From positions 62,001 through 126,000 of the forward strand of contig CALUIV010000004.1 of the NCBI GenBank assembly GCA_944320775.1: a stretch of 64,000 bases of DNA, written 5' to 3'. A program made the translations under genes and the position numbers. Numbering within the stretch: the stretch's first letter is position 1; every line of letters begins with the position of its first letter. Positions 18,715-28,487 of the stretch are shown here, one piece after another. The notes under the pieces were generated by a model. That model had not been told where the DNA came from. It was given only the letters and a program-made list of their open reading frames with translations, and did no database searches. Source of the stretch: an uncultured Paraprevotella sp. (GTDB lineage Bacteria; Bacteroidota; Bacteroidia; Bacteroidales; Bacteroidaceae).

Positions 18715-19395
18715 ATGATCAAAATTGAAAACCTGACGAAAATCTTCCGTACGGAAGAAGTAGAAACGACGGCACTAAACGGCATAAGTATTGATGTAAA
18801 AGACGGAGAATTTGTAGCCGTTATGGGACCCAGCGGTTGCGGTAAATCTACGTTATTGAACATTTTAGGCCTCCTCGACAATCCCAACGAAGGAAAATAC
18901 TGGCTAGGCGAAGAAGAAGTAAGTCAGCTGAAAGAAAAAGACCGTACCCGATTCCGAAAGGGACGCATCGGTTTTGTTTTCCAAAGCTTCAACCTGATCG
19001 AAGAACTGACCGTAGAGGAGAACATCGAGCTGCAACTGAAATATCTCGGTGTGTCCAAAGCCGAACGCAAACAGCGCACGCTGGACATTTTGCGTAAGGT
19101 AAACCTCAGTCAGCGAGCCAAACATTATCCACAGCAACTCTCAGGCGGACAGCAGCAACGTGTGGCCATCGCCCGTGCCGTAGTGGGAAATCCACAGCTG
19201 ATTCTGGCCGACGAACCTACCGGTAATCTGGATTCCAAGAACGGAAAGGAAGTGATGGAACTGTTAAGCCAGCTGAACAGCGAAGGAACAACCATCGTAA
19301 TGGTGACACACTCGCAGCATGATGCCACATACGCCAACCGCATCATTAATATGTTCGACGGACAAATTGTAGACCAGATCAACGGACTTCTTTAG
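18715..19395 (+). CDS. ABC transporter ATP-binding protein (LolD/MacB type)
   Basis: 226 residues with Walker [10 protein letters not shown], signature [15 protein letters not shown], Walker [14 protein letters not shown] and H-loop MVTHSQHDA. It is the motor for the FtsX-type permease 37 bp downstream. Its N-terminus ([20 protein letters not shown]) is almost the same as that of the ATPase at 13813, pointing to duplication of the cassette. Confidence 0.94.
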   Translation: MIKIENLTKIFRTEEVETTALNGISIDVKDGEFVAVMGPSGCGKSTLLNILGLLDNPNEGKYWLGEEEVSQLKEKDRTRFRKGRIGFVFQSFNLIEELTVEENIELQLKYLGVSKAERKQRTLDILRKVNLSQRAKHYPQQLSGGQQQRVAIARAVVGNPQLILADEPTGNLDSKNGKEVMELLSQLNSEGTTIVMVTHSQHDATYANRIINMFDGQIVDQINGLL

Positions 19396-19431
19396 CATAC
19401 CTGAAAAACAATAACCGCAACCATAAAAATA

Positions 19432-21786
19432 ATGAAACCACTTTTATACTATCTGCGCCGTTATAAAACAGCCACACTGCTCAACCTGCTCGGACTGAGC
19501 ATGGCTCTGGCAGCCTTCTACCTGTTCATGACTCAGGTAGAGTACAACAACACCTTCAACCAGAATCTGAAGGATTATCAACGGACCTATCGGGTAGAAT
19601 ATTGGAATGACACTAAATGGGCAAATAACCTATCGGCCGACCGAGAAAAACTGTGGGCACAAATAGCACACATTGAAAATACGACCAGCCACGCCGCCTG
19701 GATCAACCAGCTGGAAATAAAAGTAAATGAGCACATGTATCCCATAACCAGTTATCAGGTAAAAAAGAATGCTTTGGACTTTTGGGGCATCCAGTTACTT
19801 CCGGGATCAGACACCTGGCAAGACAAACCCGACGGCTACATCCTGAGCGAAAGTCTGGCTCGACAGATTTTCGGGACTGAAAATCCCATAGGAAAAAGTT
19901 TTTCCATTCCTCAATGGGGCAGCGACGAAAAAACCATTATTGGCGTATGCCGAGACCTTCCAGAAAATTGTTCTTTCAAGAACGGACTGTTCGAATGTTA
20001 TAACGAGAATTTCAGCAACGACACCCGTAACTGGAGTGCAGAAATTTATCTGCGTCTGGATCATCCGGAAAACAAGCATATCGTTGAGCAGGAAATGCAA
20101 AACAAATTTATGACGTATTTTCAAATCACTCCTGAAGAAACGACCGAACGGTTCCGCCTCATTCCGATGGATCGGGTCTATTTTGAAGGAAGTGGTACAG
20201 AAGACAAAGGGAACGCCACATTGGTTTACGTCCTGCTTGCAGCCTCCATATTCGTGTTGATTATCGGATTGCTCAATTTCGCCAATTTCTCTTTGGCTCA
20301 GGCGCCGGTGCGCATGCGCAGCATCAACACCCGTAAGGTGATGGGTGCCTCTACCGCCAGCCTTCGGTGGGGCCTGATTCTGGAAAACATATTCTGGTCG
20401 GCCATAGCCCTGACAGGTGCCGTCCTGCTGATTCTGCTTTTTCAGAAAAGCCCGGAATGTATGAAACTGGTTTCCGGAAATATCAGTTTCGAAACACACT
20501 GGTCCCTTGTAGGTTTTACCCTTTTGTCCACATTGTTCATTGGTGTTCTGTCGGCTCTTTTTTCAGCCTGGTATGCCACGTCTCTTCCGCCGGCACTCGT
20601 ACTGAAAGGCTCATTCGGACTGTCGCCACGCGGAAAGATGCTGCGCTGGACCATGCTTACCGTACAGTTCATTATTGCCCTTACCCTGACATTTTACGTA
20701 CTGGTCATGACCGGACAGGCCCATTATATTTTCAACACCGACTACGGATTCAATAAAGACGAAGTGCTCTATGCCAAACTTCCGCGCGAGGCGATGAGTA
20801 AGAAAAATTATCTGAAACAGGAAATCGCCAAACTTCCTTTCACTCAAAACAGTAGTTTTGCAGCAGACGTTCTGGGAAACGCCGACAAATATATGAGCTG
20901 GGGACGCGGTAACGGAGAAAGCAGTATCTCTTTCAATGCTTTATGCGTAGACGAGTTTTTTCTAAAAACCATGGATATTAAAATTGCTGAAGGGCGCGAT
21001 TTCAATCCTCACGATCAAAAAGGAGCCTACATTCTCAATCAGGCCATGGTGCAGAAATATCCCTGGATCAAACTGGAACAACCCATCAACCAGAATATCG
21101 ACGGATGGAACAGTCCGGAAGGATTCTATCCCGTAGTGGGCATCTGCGAGAACTATAAACTCACCTCCATGCGCAACGACAACAATACCATTCCGGCCGC
21201 GTTTATCATCATGAGCCCCGATATGACGATCAACTGGGGCGACCGATGCAAAACCATCTTTGTACGTATTGCAAAAGGATACGATAAATTAGAAGCAAAG
21301 AAACAACTGGAACAACTGATCAAAGAACTGGACACGGAAGAAACCTGTGAGTTCCGCTTCCTGGACGAGGATCTGCAGATTACCTACGAAGAAGAATTCC
21401 GGTTTATTGCCCAGGTGCGCTTCTTTGCCTTCATCTGCATCTTCATCACGCTTATCGGTGTATTCTGCCTCACGCTCTTTGAAACGGAATACCGGAGAAA
21501 GGAAATCGCCATCCGCAAGATCATGGGCAGCACGGTGCACGAAGTGCTTCTGCTTTTCGCCGGACGCTATCTGATTCCCCTGTTAATAGCCTTTGCGATC
21601 GCCGCTCCTATTGGTTACCGGCTCAGTATGCAATGGCTGCAGAACTTCGCCGAACATACCCCGATACACTGGTGGTTCTTCCCGCTGACTTTACTGACTG
21701 TCGCCACGATTGTATTGCTCACGGTCGTTCTGCAAAGCTGGCGCGTTGCTACGGAAAATCCCGTGAACAGTATTAAAACAGAATAA
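19432..21786 (+). CDS. FtsX/MacB-type ABC transporter permease
   Basis: 784 residues with the same duplicated plan as the permease at 11372: N-terminal helix, MacB-like periplasmic core, FtsX block, second core, final FtsX block with RRKEIAIRKIMGSTVHEVL. The first block's motif is altered (RMRSINTRKVMGAS). With the adaptor, ATPase and TolC protein upstream it makes a complete tripartite MacB-like exporter; the substrate cannot be read from sequence. Only 24 bp separate it from the DUF2807 gene. Confidence 0.9.
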   Translation: MKPLLYYLRRYKTATLLNLLGLSMALAAFYLFMTQVEYNNTFNQNLKDYQRTYRVEYWNDTKWANNLSADREKLWAQIAHIENTTSHAAWINQLEIKVNEHMYPITSYQVKKNALDFWGIQLLPGSDTWQDKPDGYILSESLARQIFGTENPIGKSFSIPQWGSDEKTIIGVCRDLPENCSFKNGLFECYNENFSNDTRNWSAEIYLRLDHPENKHIVEQEMQNKFMTYFQITPEETTERFRLIPMDRVYFEGSGTEDKGNATLVYVLLAASIFVLIIGLLNFANFSLAQAPVRMRSINTRKVMGASTASLRWGLILENIFWSAIALTGAVLLILLFQKSPECMKLVSGNISFETHWSLVGFTLLSTLFIGVLSALFSAWYATSLPPALVLKGSFGLSPRGKMLRWTMLTVQFIIALTLTFYVLVMTGQAHYIFNTDYGFNKDEVLYAKLPREAMSKKNYLKQEIAKLPFTQNSSFAADVLGNADKYMSWGRGNGESSISFNALCVDEFFLKTMDIKIAEGRDFNPHDQKGAYILNQAMVQKYPWIKLEQPINQNIDGWNSPEGFYPVVGICENYKLTSMRNDNNTIPAAFIIMSPDMTINWGDRCKTIFVRIAKGYDKLEAKKQLEQLIKELDTEETCEFRFLDEDLQITYEEEFRFIAQVRFFAFICIFITLIGVFCLTLFETEYRRKEIAIRKIMGSTVHEVLLLFAGRYLIPLLIAFAIAAPIGYRLSMQWLQNFAEHTPIHWWFFPLTLLTVATIVLLTVVLQSWRVATENPVNSIKTE

Positions 21787-21810
21787 TTGAATAATAAATT
21801 TAAACACATC

Positions 21811-22827
21811 ATGAAAACGATTCAAAACCTGGCAGGAATACTCCTGCTCTCAGTAGGTCTCAACGCCTGTGCACAAGCTCAGACCGTGCACAACAACATG
21901 CAGTATAACCATATGGCAGAAACCGGTAACAGCAGCAACCGATCTGTATTCTATGCCAGCAACAAGTATATCACCCAAAAGCTAAACGCCAAAGACATCA
22001 AGGAGGTGAACCTCACCTCCATCGCGCTTCGCATCACACCGACCGACAAGAACGAGGTGTCACTCCGCCTGCCGGAGAACTTCACCCAACTGATTCAGAC
22101 GGAAGTTGTCAACAACAAACTCAGCATAAGATTCAAAAATCATGTGGAAGTACATTACAACGATATAGAACTCTTCCTGCCCTACCGCTATCTGGAAGAC
22201 CTCCGCATCATCGGATCGGGCAGCATGTATCTCAGTAAAGAGTTGAACACGAATCATCTGACTGTATCCATTGCCGGTAGCGGCAGTTTCCGTGCTCCCA
22301 GTCTGGAATGCAGCCAAAAGTTGAGCATGCAAGTGTCCGGTTCGGGAGATATATCCTGCACAAATATTTCGACTGAAAGCCTGGAATGGACAGTCAACGG
22401 ATCGGGGAATATCAACAGTTCCCGAATTAACTCCAAGGAATGCCAGATCACCGTGGCCGGTTCCGGTGACATATCCTGTTCCAAACTACAGACGGAAAAG
22501 TGCAAAATCAGTATTGCCGGCTCGGGAGATATTCGCGTTTCGGAAATCCAGACAGAAGAGCTGGCTGGAAATGTGGCCGGTTCCGGTGATCTGCATCTGC
22601 AGGGAAAGGCCCGGAAAGCAGACTATCATCAAGCTGGTTCCGGAACCATTCATGCTGAAGAGTGTGCGACACAGGATGTGACAGCAAAATGTATCGGTAA
22701 TGGCGAAATCTACTGCCGGGCCGAACAGACGCTCGACTGCGAAACCGATCAGGGCGGGAAGGTTTTCTATAAAGGCAAACCTCAAGTAACCACCACAAGC
22801 AACAACCAACCACACAGAATAAAATAA
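21811..22827 (+). CDS. Secreted DUF2807 (GIN/adhesin-head-like) protein with GSG repeats
   Basis: 338 residues. I chose the ATG at 21811 because it opens a signal sequence (MKTIQNLAGILLLSVGLNAC); the Cys20 makes a lipoprotein possible. The middle holds at least six repeats of about 19-20 residues, each with a GSG turn: AGSGSFRAPS, VSGSGDISCT, VNGSGNINSS, VAGSGDISCS, IAGSGDIRVS, VAGSGDLHLQ. This is the ladder of a right-handed beta-helix as described for DUF2807. It closes the export operon and could be cargo or a surface partner; its function is unknown. Confidence 0.88.
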   Translation: MKTIQNLAGILLLSVGLNACAQAQTVHNNMQYNHMAETGNSSNRSVFYASNKYITQKLNAKDIKEVNLTSIALRITPTDKNEVSLRLPENFTQLIQTEVVNNKLSIRFKNHVEVHYNDIELFLPYRYLEDLRIIGSGSMYLSKELNTNHLTVSIAGSGSFRAPSLECSQKLSMQVSGSGDISCTNISTESLEWTVNGSGNINSSRINSKECQITVAGSGDISCSKLQTEKCKISIAGSGDIRVSEIQTEELAGNVAGSGDLHLQGKARKADYHQAGSGTIHAEECATQDVTAKCIGNGEIYCRAEQTLDCETDQGGKVFYKGKPQVTTTSNNQPHRIK

Positions 22828-22861
22828 ACAAGCATTTAATTTAAGGGGAATAAAAATTGGG

Positions 22862-22909
22862 ACAGAGCGTAACAAACAGGCTGAGAAGCTGTCGTTACGC
22901 TCTGTTTTT
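22862..22909 (+). terminator. Terminator of the TolC-ABC-DUF2807 operon
   Basis: Perfect 12-bp stem (ACAGAGCGTAAC/GTTACGCTCTGT) with a 20-nt loop, followed by five T. Confidence 0.8.
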
Positions 22910-22989
22910 ATGCCCTAAAAGCATGAATCTCAAAATTATTTTATTTAAAACTAACACAAATCTCAATTTGTTTCAGTTTGTAATCCGTC

Positions 22990-23991
22990 TTACTCATAAT
23001 TGTTCTTGTTAATCAGGTTTACTACAACTTTCACCATCACATCCTTTTCTTCCGTACGGCTCTCAGCTATCATCAGCGTAAGAGCCACAAGGGTGTTGTC
23101 GGCAATACGCTTACTCCCATCCGGATTGTAAAGAATGCCGTTACCGGCCATAAACCATAGAAAGAGGGTGGCAGCAATGCGTTTGTTGCCATCACTAAAT
23201 GAATGGTTTTTCGTCACGAGGTAAAGCAACATGGCTGCTTTTTCCTCCACAGAAGGGTAGAGGTCTTTTCCGCCGAAAGTCTGATATATTTGCCCGATGG
23301 AACTCTTGAATGAATCGTCTTTCTCATGAGCGAACCACTGGCTGCCGCCGAACTTGGTCTTCAATTCTTCGATAGCCTGCATGGCTCCTTCATAAGTAGC
23401 ATGAAACTTGGCTTCGTTCGTGATCTGCTCTACCGCCAGTCGCTGATAGTCGTACTTATCCAACGTATCAAGAGCATAAGCATAATCGGAAACCACTTCC
23501 ACCAGATTGAGCGCATCATCGGAAGTCAATGCCTCTTGTGCCTTGACCGTCCGACCCAAGACGGAAACCAACTGCTTCAGCTCCGTATAGCGTTGTTCTG
23601 TCAGGGCTTTGTTGACGGCATAGCCTTTCACCAGATATTCTTTCAGTATTCTATTGGCCCATCGGCGAAATTCCACACCTTTTTTTGATTTGACCCGATA
23701 ACCAACAGAAATGATGACATCAAGATTATAGAAACGTACATCATGTGTCTGGCTTTTACCTTCTATCGCACCATGTTCTGTGGTTGTCGCAAATTTTGCG
23801 ACAACCACTTCGCCAGTAAGTTCTTCTTTTATGGCATTGGCTATATGCTTACGGATCGTTTTTGAATCGCGCCCAAATAGTTCGGCTATCTGATAGGCAT
23901 TCAGCCATACCGTATCTTGGTCAATTCTGACCTTAAGCTGTGTTTCACCGTCTTCCGAACGATAGATTACTATCTTGTTATTCAAATCCAT
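22990..23991 (-). CDS. RhuM-Fic/Doc fusion protein
   Basis: 333 residues from the ATG at 23991 (a TTG two codons earlier is an alternative). The N-terminal half is a RhuM (virulence RhuM) domain: TVWLNAYQIAELFGRDSKTI and HDVRFYNLDVIISVGYRV. The C-terminal half is a Fic/Doc fold with the active-site motif HSFSDGNKRIAAT at 263-275, which keeps His, Asp, Gly, Asn, Lys and Arg. Fic enzymes modify proteins with nucleotides or phosphate. RhuM-type genes often sit inside type I restriction loci, and this one overlaps the end of an hsdM remnant by 14 bp. No separate antitoxin is visible. Confidence 0.92.
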   Translation of the reverse strand: MDLNNKIVIYRSEDGETQLKVRIDQDTVWLNAYQIAELFGRDSKTIRKHIANAIKEELTGEVVVAKFATTTEHGAIEGKSQTHDVRFYNLDVIISVGYRVKSKKGVEFRRWANRILKEYLVKGYAVNKALTEQRYTELKQLVSVLGRTVKAQEALTSDDALNLVEVVSDYAYALDTLDKYDYQRLAVEQITNEAKFHATYEGAMQAIEELKTKFGGSQWFAHEKDDSFKSSIGQIYQTFGGKDLYPSVEEKAAMLLYLVTKNHSFSDGNKRIAATLFLWFMAGNGILYNPDGSKRIADNTLVALTLMIAESRTEEKDVMVKVVVNLINKNNYE

Positions 23992-24213
23992 AACCAATTT
24001 TTCTAAACAGATTCAACAAATCCTTTTTGCTCTCTTCGTCCTGCTTCAGCAACTCTTCATTTCTGCTTGCAGTTTTTTTCATCCTGGAATCACAGTCTAT
24101 ACCTTCTCTCGGCTTTTGAACTCCATGTATTTGCCTGAAACAAGCAACCAGTCTTTAGCCGCTATCTCTTCAAGGGTGGCAGAGTAGCAATATTCCGGCA
24201 CGTTTCGACAAGT
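23978..24213 (-). pseudogene. Frameshifted C-terminus of a type I restriction methylase subunit HsdM
   Basis: Reading minus strand from 24213, one frame gives RNVPEYCYSATLEEIAAKDW then LLVSGKYMEFKSRE, a typical HsdM C-terminal region. After a frame change it reads GIDCDSRM, then KKLQAEMK in the first frame, then ELLKQDEESKKDLLNLF to KIGYGFE and a TAA at 23978-23980. At least three frame changes are needed, so the gene is dead. The rest of hsdM and all of hsdS and hsdR are missing from the window. The remnant explains the RhuM-Fic gene's location. Confidence 0.8.
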
Positions 24214-25171
24214 TTATTTTATTTATTGCAGCATACTATTATCCAATCGAAATAAACTATCTGTCGCCTACTGCACGAACAGCCTGAAACAAGGACAAAG
24301 GATGCTCATTTCTCCTCATGACTGTTTACATTTCCTGCAATAAAGGCTTAAAATACAAATTTAAGAATAATCAGTTAAATCAACATCACGCAGGTCCGAA
24401 AAAACTTTAATGTGTCCGTTTCAGTACAACAAGAAAACAGTTCCTGCCAGTTCTTCTATCAAAGAAAGATTCTGATTTGATCGCTCGAAATCAGGCTATG
24501 GCTCCTGTTTATAGGAAAAACAGCGACTTTGCCAAACAAATAACAACAGACCTAATAAACAGCAAACGGACATCTCCCAACTTGTCATTTAGAAACAATC
24601 ATACCATGTTTACCTTTCAATTTATCAGCTAAACAACAAAATCACTTTCTCATCAGGCAAACTCTAAAGCCTCATCCAGCACAAAAATCGAATATTTATT
24701 CTGCATAAAAATGCAAAATGGTCATTTCTCGCATGACTTATGCAATATTCAGCACAGTAACCGTATAGAAAAACCACGGTAACAGGATAAAAAGACCACG
24801 GAAAAGACGAATTATGACCGGCATCTCCTCGCATGGAGTTCGGCATTTCGTATTAATCAGACGGGCAACTCGCTCTTTTTCTTTCCATATTCATGCATAA
24901 TTTTTCCAGATGAGCCCTCACACAAAACAACAAAAAACGTAATAAATCGTTGTATAACTGACAATTAAATTAGAATCAGTCTTTCTATACGAAAGTATTC
25001 GGAAGGAGACACAAAACAGCTCGTAAATTCGCGCATATAGACGGGTGGAAAAATCAAAATGTCAAAATGATATTTTACAAAAATACAAACCAACTGTGGA
25101 AATGGAATGCATGAGCATCGTTGAACCGCATTTTCGGTAAGACGAACCGGCTATATCTCCCCTAAAAATAT
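24214..25171. other. Gene-free stretch of about 960 bp
   Basis: AT-rich sequence between the hsdM remnant and queA. Open frames are short (60 codons at most) and none has a recognisable sequence or a convincing start. I see no tRNA, no long repeat and no clear terminator. It may be decayed DNA of the former restriction island. Confidence 0.5.
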
Positions 25172-25179
25172 TATTTTTG
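25172..25179 (+). promoter_or_regulatory. Possible -7 box of queA
   Basis: TATTTTTG fits TAnnTTTG and lies 22 bp before the ATG. No -33 element is found at the right distance. Confidence 0.35.
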
Positions 25180-25201
25180 CAAAAAATATAGAACGACATT
25201 C

Positions 25202-26461
25202 ATGGAAGATACCAAACACATTCAGATCAAGGACTTCAACTATGATCTGCCGGACGAGCGCATTGCCAAATTTCCGCTTCCGGAAAGAGATCAGTCCAAA
25301 CTGCTCGTCTACCGGAAGGGCGAGGTCAGTCACGACGTTTTTACTTCCCTACCCGATTATCTGCCGCAAGGCGCCCTGATGGTGTTCAACAACACGCGGG
25401 TGATTCAGGCACGCATGCACTTCCGCAAGGAAACCGGCGCGCTGATTGAGATTTTCTGTCTGGAACCGGTCGCACCGCACGACTATGTGCTGATGTTCCA
25501 ACAGACGGAACGGTGCAGCTGGCTTTGCATGATCGGAAATCTGAAGAAATGGAAAAACGGCCCGCTGAGCCGCACCATAGAAATCAACGGTCAGACCATC
25601 ACCCTGACGGCTACACGCGGCGAAAGCCACGGTACGAGCCACTGGATAGACTTCGCCTGGAACGGCGAGGGCATTACGTGGGCCGAGGTGCTGGAAGCGA
25701 TGGGCGAACTCCCTATTCCGCCCTACCTGAACCGCGAGACACAGGAAAGCGACAAGACGACCTATCAGACGGTTTATTCGAAAATCAAGGGCAGTGTGGC
25801 GGCACCGACAGCTGGTCTGCACTTCACCGAACGGGTGCTCCAGGCACTCGACGCACACGGCATCGACCGAGAGGAACTGACCCTACACGTAGGCGCCGGA
25901 ACCTTCAAACCGGTAAAAAGCAAAGAGATAGAAGGACACGAAATGCATACGGAATATATCTGTGTACCGCGCCAGAGCATTGAGAAACTGATCCGCCACG
26001 GCGGCTGGTGCATTGCCGTGGGTACGACCTCGGTACGCACGCTCGAAAGTCTTTACTACATTGGAGTGACGCTGGCCAGCCATCCGGATGCTTCGGAAGA
26101 GGAACTGCACGTCAAACAATGGACTCCATACGAATATGCCGAAGCAACCCGGCCGGCCGGCAGTGCGGACAACGGCAAACCCGAAGCACTGACCACACTG
26201 CAAGCTTTGCAGCATATTCTGGATTATCTGGACCGCAACCAGCTGACCGCGCTGCATACCAGCACACAAATCATCATTGCTCCGGGATACGACTACCACA
26301 TCGTGCGAATGATGGTCACGAACTTCCATCAGCCACAAAGCACCCTGCTGCTGCTCGTATCGGCTTTTGTGCATGGCGACTGGCATAAAATCTACGACTA
26401 TGCCCTGGCCCACGATTTCCGTTTCCTGAGTTACGGAGACAGTTCGCTGCTGATTCCCTGA
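25202..26461 (+). CDS. queA: S-adenosylmethionine:tRNA ribosyltransferase-isomerase (QueA family)
   Basis: Makes epoxyqueuosine in the tRNA wobble position from preQ1 and the ribosyl part of SAM. Characteristic blocks are YDLPDERIAKFPLPERDQSK, MVFNNTRVIQARM, GSVAAPTAGLHFTERVL and HVGAGTFKPVKS. The length of 419 residues is longer than the roughly 350 of E. coli QueA and matches the Bacteroidetes form, with a longer C-terminus after TTSVRTLESLYY. The Nudix gene follows 83 bp downstream. Confidence 0.93.
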   Translation: MEDTKHIQIKDFNYDLPDERIAKFPLPERDQSKLLVYRKGEVSHDVFTSLPDYLPQGALMVFNNTRVIQARMHFRKETGALIEIFCLEPVAPHDYVLMFQQTERCSWLCMIGNLKKWKNGPLSRTIEINGQTITLTATRGESHGTSHWIDFAWNGEGITWAEVLEAMGELPIPPYLNRETQESDKTTYQTVYSKIKGSVAAPTAGLHFTERVLQALDAHGIDREELTLHVGAGTFKPVKSKEIEGHEMHTEYICVPRQSIEKLIRHGGWCIAVGTTSVRTLESLYYIGVTLASHPDASEEELHVKQWTPYEYAEATRPAGSADNGKPEALTTLQALQHILDYLDRNQLTALHTSTQIIIAPGYDYHIVRMMVTNFHQPQSTLLLLVSAFVHGDWHKIYDYALAHDFRFLSYGDSSLLIP

Positions 26462-26544
26462 ACACCGGACAAAACTTCCGGTACACATCCCGAATCAGGA
26501 ACACAAATAGAATCAAGTAACAAACAACTTTATCACGCATCCTC

Positions 26545-27078
26545 ATGATCAGTACACAAAAAGATAATCAGGAAGAAATGTTCCCTCTGGTGGACGAAGA
26601 AGGCAACATCATCGGAGCCGCCACACGCGGAGAATGCCACGACGGCAGCAAGCGGCTGCATCCGGTGGTCCATCTGCATGTATTCAACAGCCGGGGAGAA
26701 ATCTATCTGCAAAAAAGACCGAAGTGGAAAGACATCCAACCGGGACGATGGGACACTTCCGTCGGCGGACATATTGACCTGGGCGAAAGTGTCGAAATGG
26801 CGCTCAAACGCGAAGCATCGGAAGAACTGGGACTGACCGACTTCACTCCTGAATTGCTGACACACTATGTTTTTGAATCTACCCGAGAACGCGAACTGGT
26901 GTTCACACATAAATGCGTCTACGACGGTGAAGTAACACCCAGTGCGGAGACTGCCGGCGGACGGTTCTGGCCGATGGAAGAAATCCGGGCCAATCTGGGC
27001 AAGGAGGTTTTCACACCCAATTTCGAACATGAATTCCAAACCATCATCGAACCAACCAATAAAGAAAACAAAGCATGA
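26545..27078 (+). CDS. Nudix hydrolase
   Basis: 177 residues with a complete Nudix box from GGHIDLGESVEMALKREA into SEELGL, with the catalytic glutamates present. The isopentenyl-diphosphate-isomerase-like arrangement (FPLVDEEGNIIGAATRGECH, then LQKRPKWKDIQPGRWD) is common in the family; the substrate cannot be told. A second ATG at codon 12 has a better ribosome-binding site (AGGAAG) and may be the true start. It overlaps the peptidase gene as ATGA. Confidence 0.9.
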   Translation: MISTQKDNQEEMFPLVDEEGNIIGAATRGECHDGSKRLHPVVHLHVFNSRGEIYLQKRPKWKDIQPGRWDTSVGGHIDLGESVEMALKREASEELGLTDFTPELLTHYVFESTRERELVFTHKCVYDGEVTPSAETAGGRFWPMEEIRANLGKEVFTPNFEHEFQTIIEPTNKENKA

Positions 27079-28373
27079 AAAGAAAATCCACAATACTGAC
27101 CGCCGCGCTGATAGGCACGTTCGGTCTGGGCTGGAGCAATCTGGCTGCGCAAGATTTCGATAATTATTTTGAGGACCGCACTTTGCGTCTCGACTATATC
27201 TTTGCAGGAAACAACAAACAACAGACACTGTTTGTAGACGAACTGTGTTCCTTCCCGGGATGGGCCGGACGCCGGCATCATCTGAACGAACTGCCGCTCG
27301 AAGGCAACGGACAGATTACGGTATGCGACGTACAGACGGGCGATACCATCTACCGTCACTCTTTCTCTTCCCTCTTTCAGGAATGGCAGGGCACGGAAGA
27401 AGCCGTACGCACAGACAAGTCTTTTGAAAACACGTTTCTAGTGCCTTTCCCAAAGAATCCGGTAGACATTACCATCCATCTGACGGACAACCACCGGAAG
27501 CGTACATCAGAATTAACCCATCGGGTTGATCCGAAGGATATCCTGATCCGTCAGCTCGACCAGGCTGCCGTACCACCACACCGCTACATCCGGAAGGCCG
27601 GCGATCCGAAAAACTGTATCGACGTAGTCTTTGTGGCCGAAGGTTACCGTGAAGACCAGATGGAACAGTTTTATGCTGACTGCCAAGTGGCCACAGATGC
27701 CATTCTGAACCACGAACCGTTCACGACGCTGAAAGACCGCTTTAATTTCGTAGCCGTTGCCTCGCCATCGGCCGACAGCGGAGTAAGTGTACCCCACAAC
27801 GGTATCTGGAAACGAACGGCCGTAAACTCCCACTTCGATACGTTCTATTCCGAACGCTATCTGACCACCCTGCACATCAAGGACTTGCACAACCTGCTGT
27901 GCGGAGTGCCCTACGAACACATTGTTATTTTGGCCAACACGGAAGAATACGGCGGTGGCGGTGTGTTCAACTCCTATACCCTGACTTCCTCACGCCACAG
28001 AACCTTCCGTCCGGTCGTAGTACATGAATTCGGCCACAGTTTTGCCGGACTGGCCGATGAATATTTCTACGATGATGAATTCGAACCGATGTATCCGGCT
28101 GATACGGAGCCTTGGGAACAGAACATCACGACATTGAAAAACTTCGATGCAAAATGGAAAGACCTGCTCCCGGCAGGAACTCCCATCCCGACCAAGCCGA
28201 CCGGTACTGACCTCTACACCCACATCGGTGTTTATGAGGGAGCCGGATACCAGTCGAAAGGAGTCTACCGGGCCTATCAGGAATGCCGCATGAAAATCAA
28301 CGATGCTCCGGTGTTCTGCCCCGTATGTGTACGGGCCATCGACCGGCTGATCCGCTTCTATACGGAAGAATAA
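27075..28373 (+). CDS. Secreted M64-family metallopeptidase
   Basis: 432 residues with a signal peptide (MKRKSTILTAALIGTFGLGW to AAQ). An N-terminal M64 domain covers about 25-150, then the peptidase domain with DVVFVAEGYRE and zinc site VVHEFGHSFAGLADEY (HExxH plus downstream ligands). M64 relatives include the IgA peptidase of Clostridium ramosum, but that specificity is confined to one group and should not be assumed. Translation is coupled to the Nudix gene. Confidence 0.9.
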   Translation: MKRKSTILTAALIGTFGLGWSNLAAQDFDNYFEDRTLRLDYIFAGNNKQQTLFVDELCSFPGWAGRRHHLNELPLEGNGQITVCDVQTGDTIYRHSFSSLFQEWQGTEEAVRTDKSFENTFLVPFPKNPVDITIHLTDNHRKRTSELTHRVDPKDILIRQLDQAAVPPHRYIRKAGDPKNCIDVVFVAEGYREDQMEQFYADCQVATDAILNHEPFTTLKDRFNFVAVASPSADSGVSVPHNGIWKRTAVNSHFDTFYSERYLTTLHIKDLHNLLCGVPYEHIVILANTEEYGGGGVFNSYTLTSSRHRTFRPVVVHEFGHSFAGLADEYFYDDEFEPMYPADTEPWEQNITTLKNFDAKWKDLLPAGTPIPTKPTGTDLYTHIGVYEGAGYQSKGVYRAYQECRMKINDAPVFCPVCVRAIDRLIRFYTEE

Positions 28374-28393
28374 TAAACAACATATAAAAAATA

Positions 28394-28440
28394 AAATGGT
28401 TCTGTCATTTCCTGTATAAGAAGACATGACAGAACCATTT
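28394..28440. terminator. Bidirectional terminator
   Basis: Perfect 15-bp stem (AAATGGTTCTGTCAT and its complement) with a 17-nt loop, flanked by A-rich and T-rich runs, between the convergent M64 and deaminase genes. Confidence 0.8.
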
Positions 28441-28487
28441 TTGTATATCGGTAGAAAATCCTTAAAAATTTTCTATGAACAGTCGGT

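Noticed and set aside
22260-22620. Regularly spaced similar DNA blocks that could suggest a CRISPR-like array
   Set aside because: They are in frame within the DUF2807 gene and reflect GSG-turn protein repeats; the DNA copies are not identical and have no spacers.
24664-24846. 60-codon minus-strand open frame in the gene-free gap
   Set aside because: No family resemblance, no promoter or ribosome-binding site, and odd composition; most likely chance.
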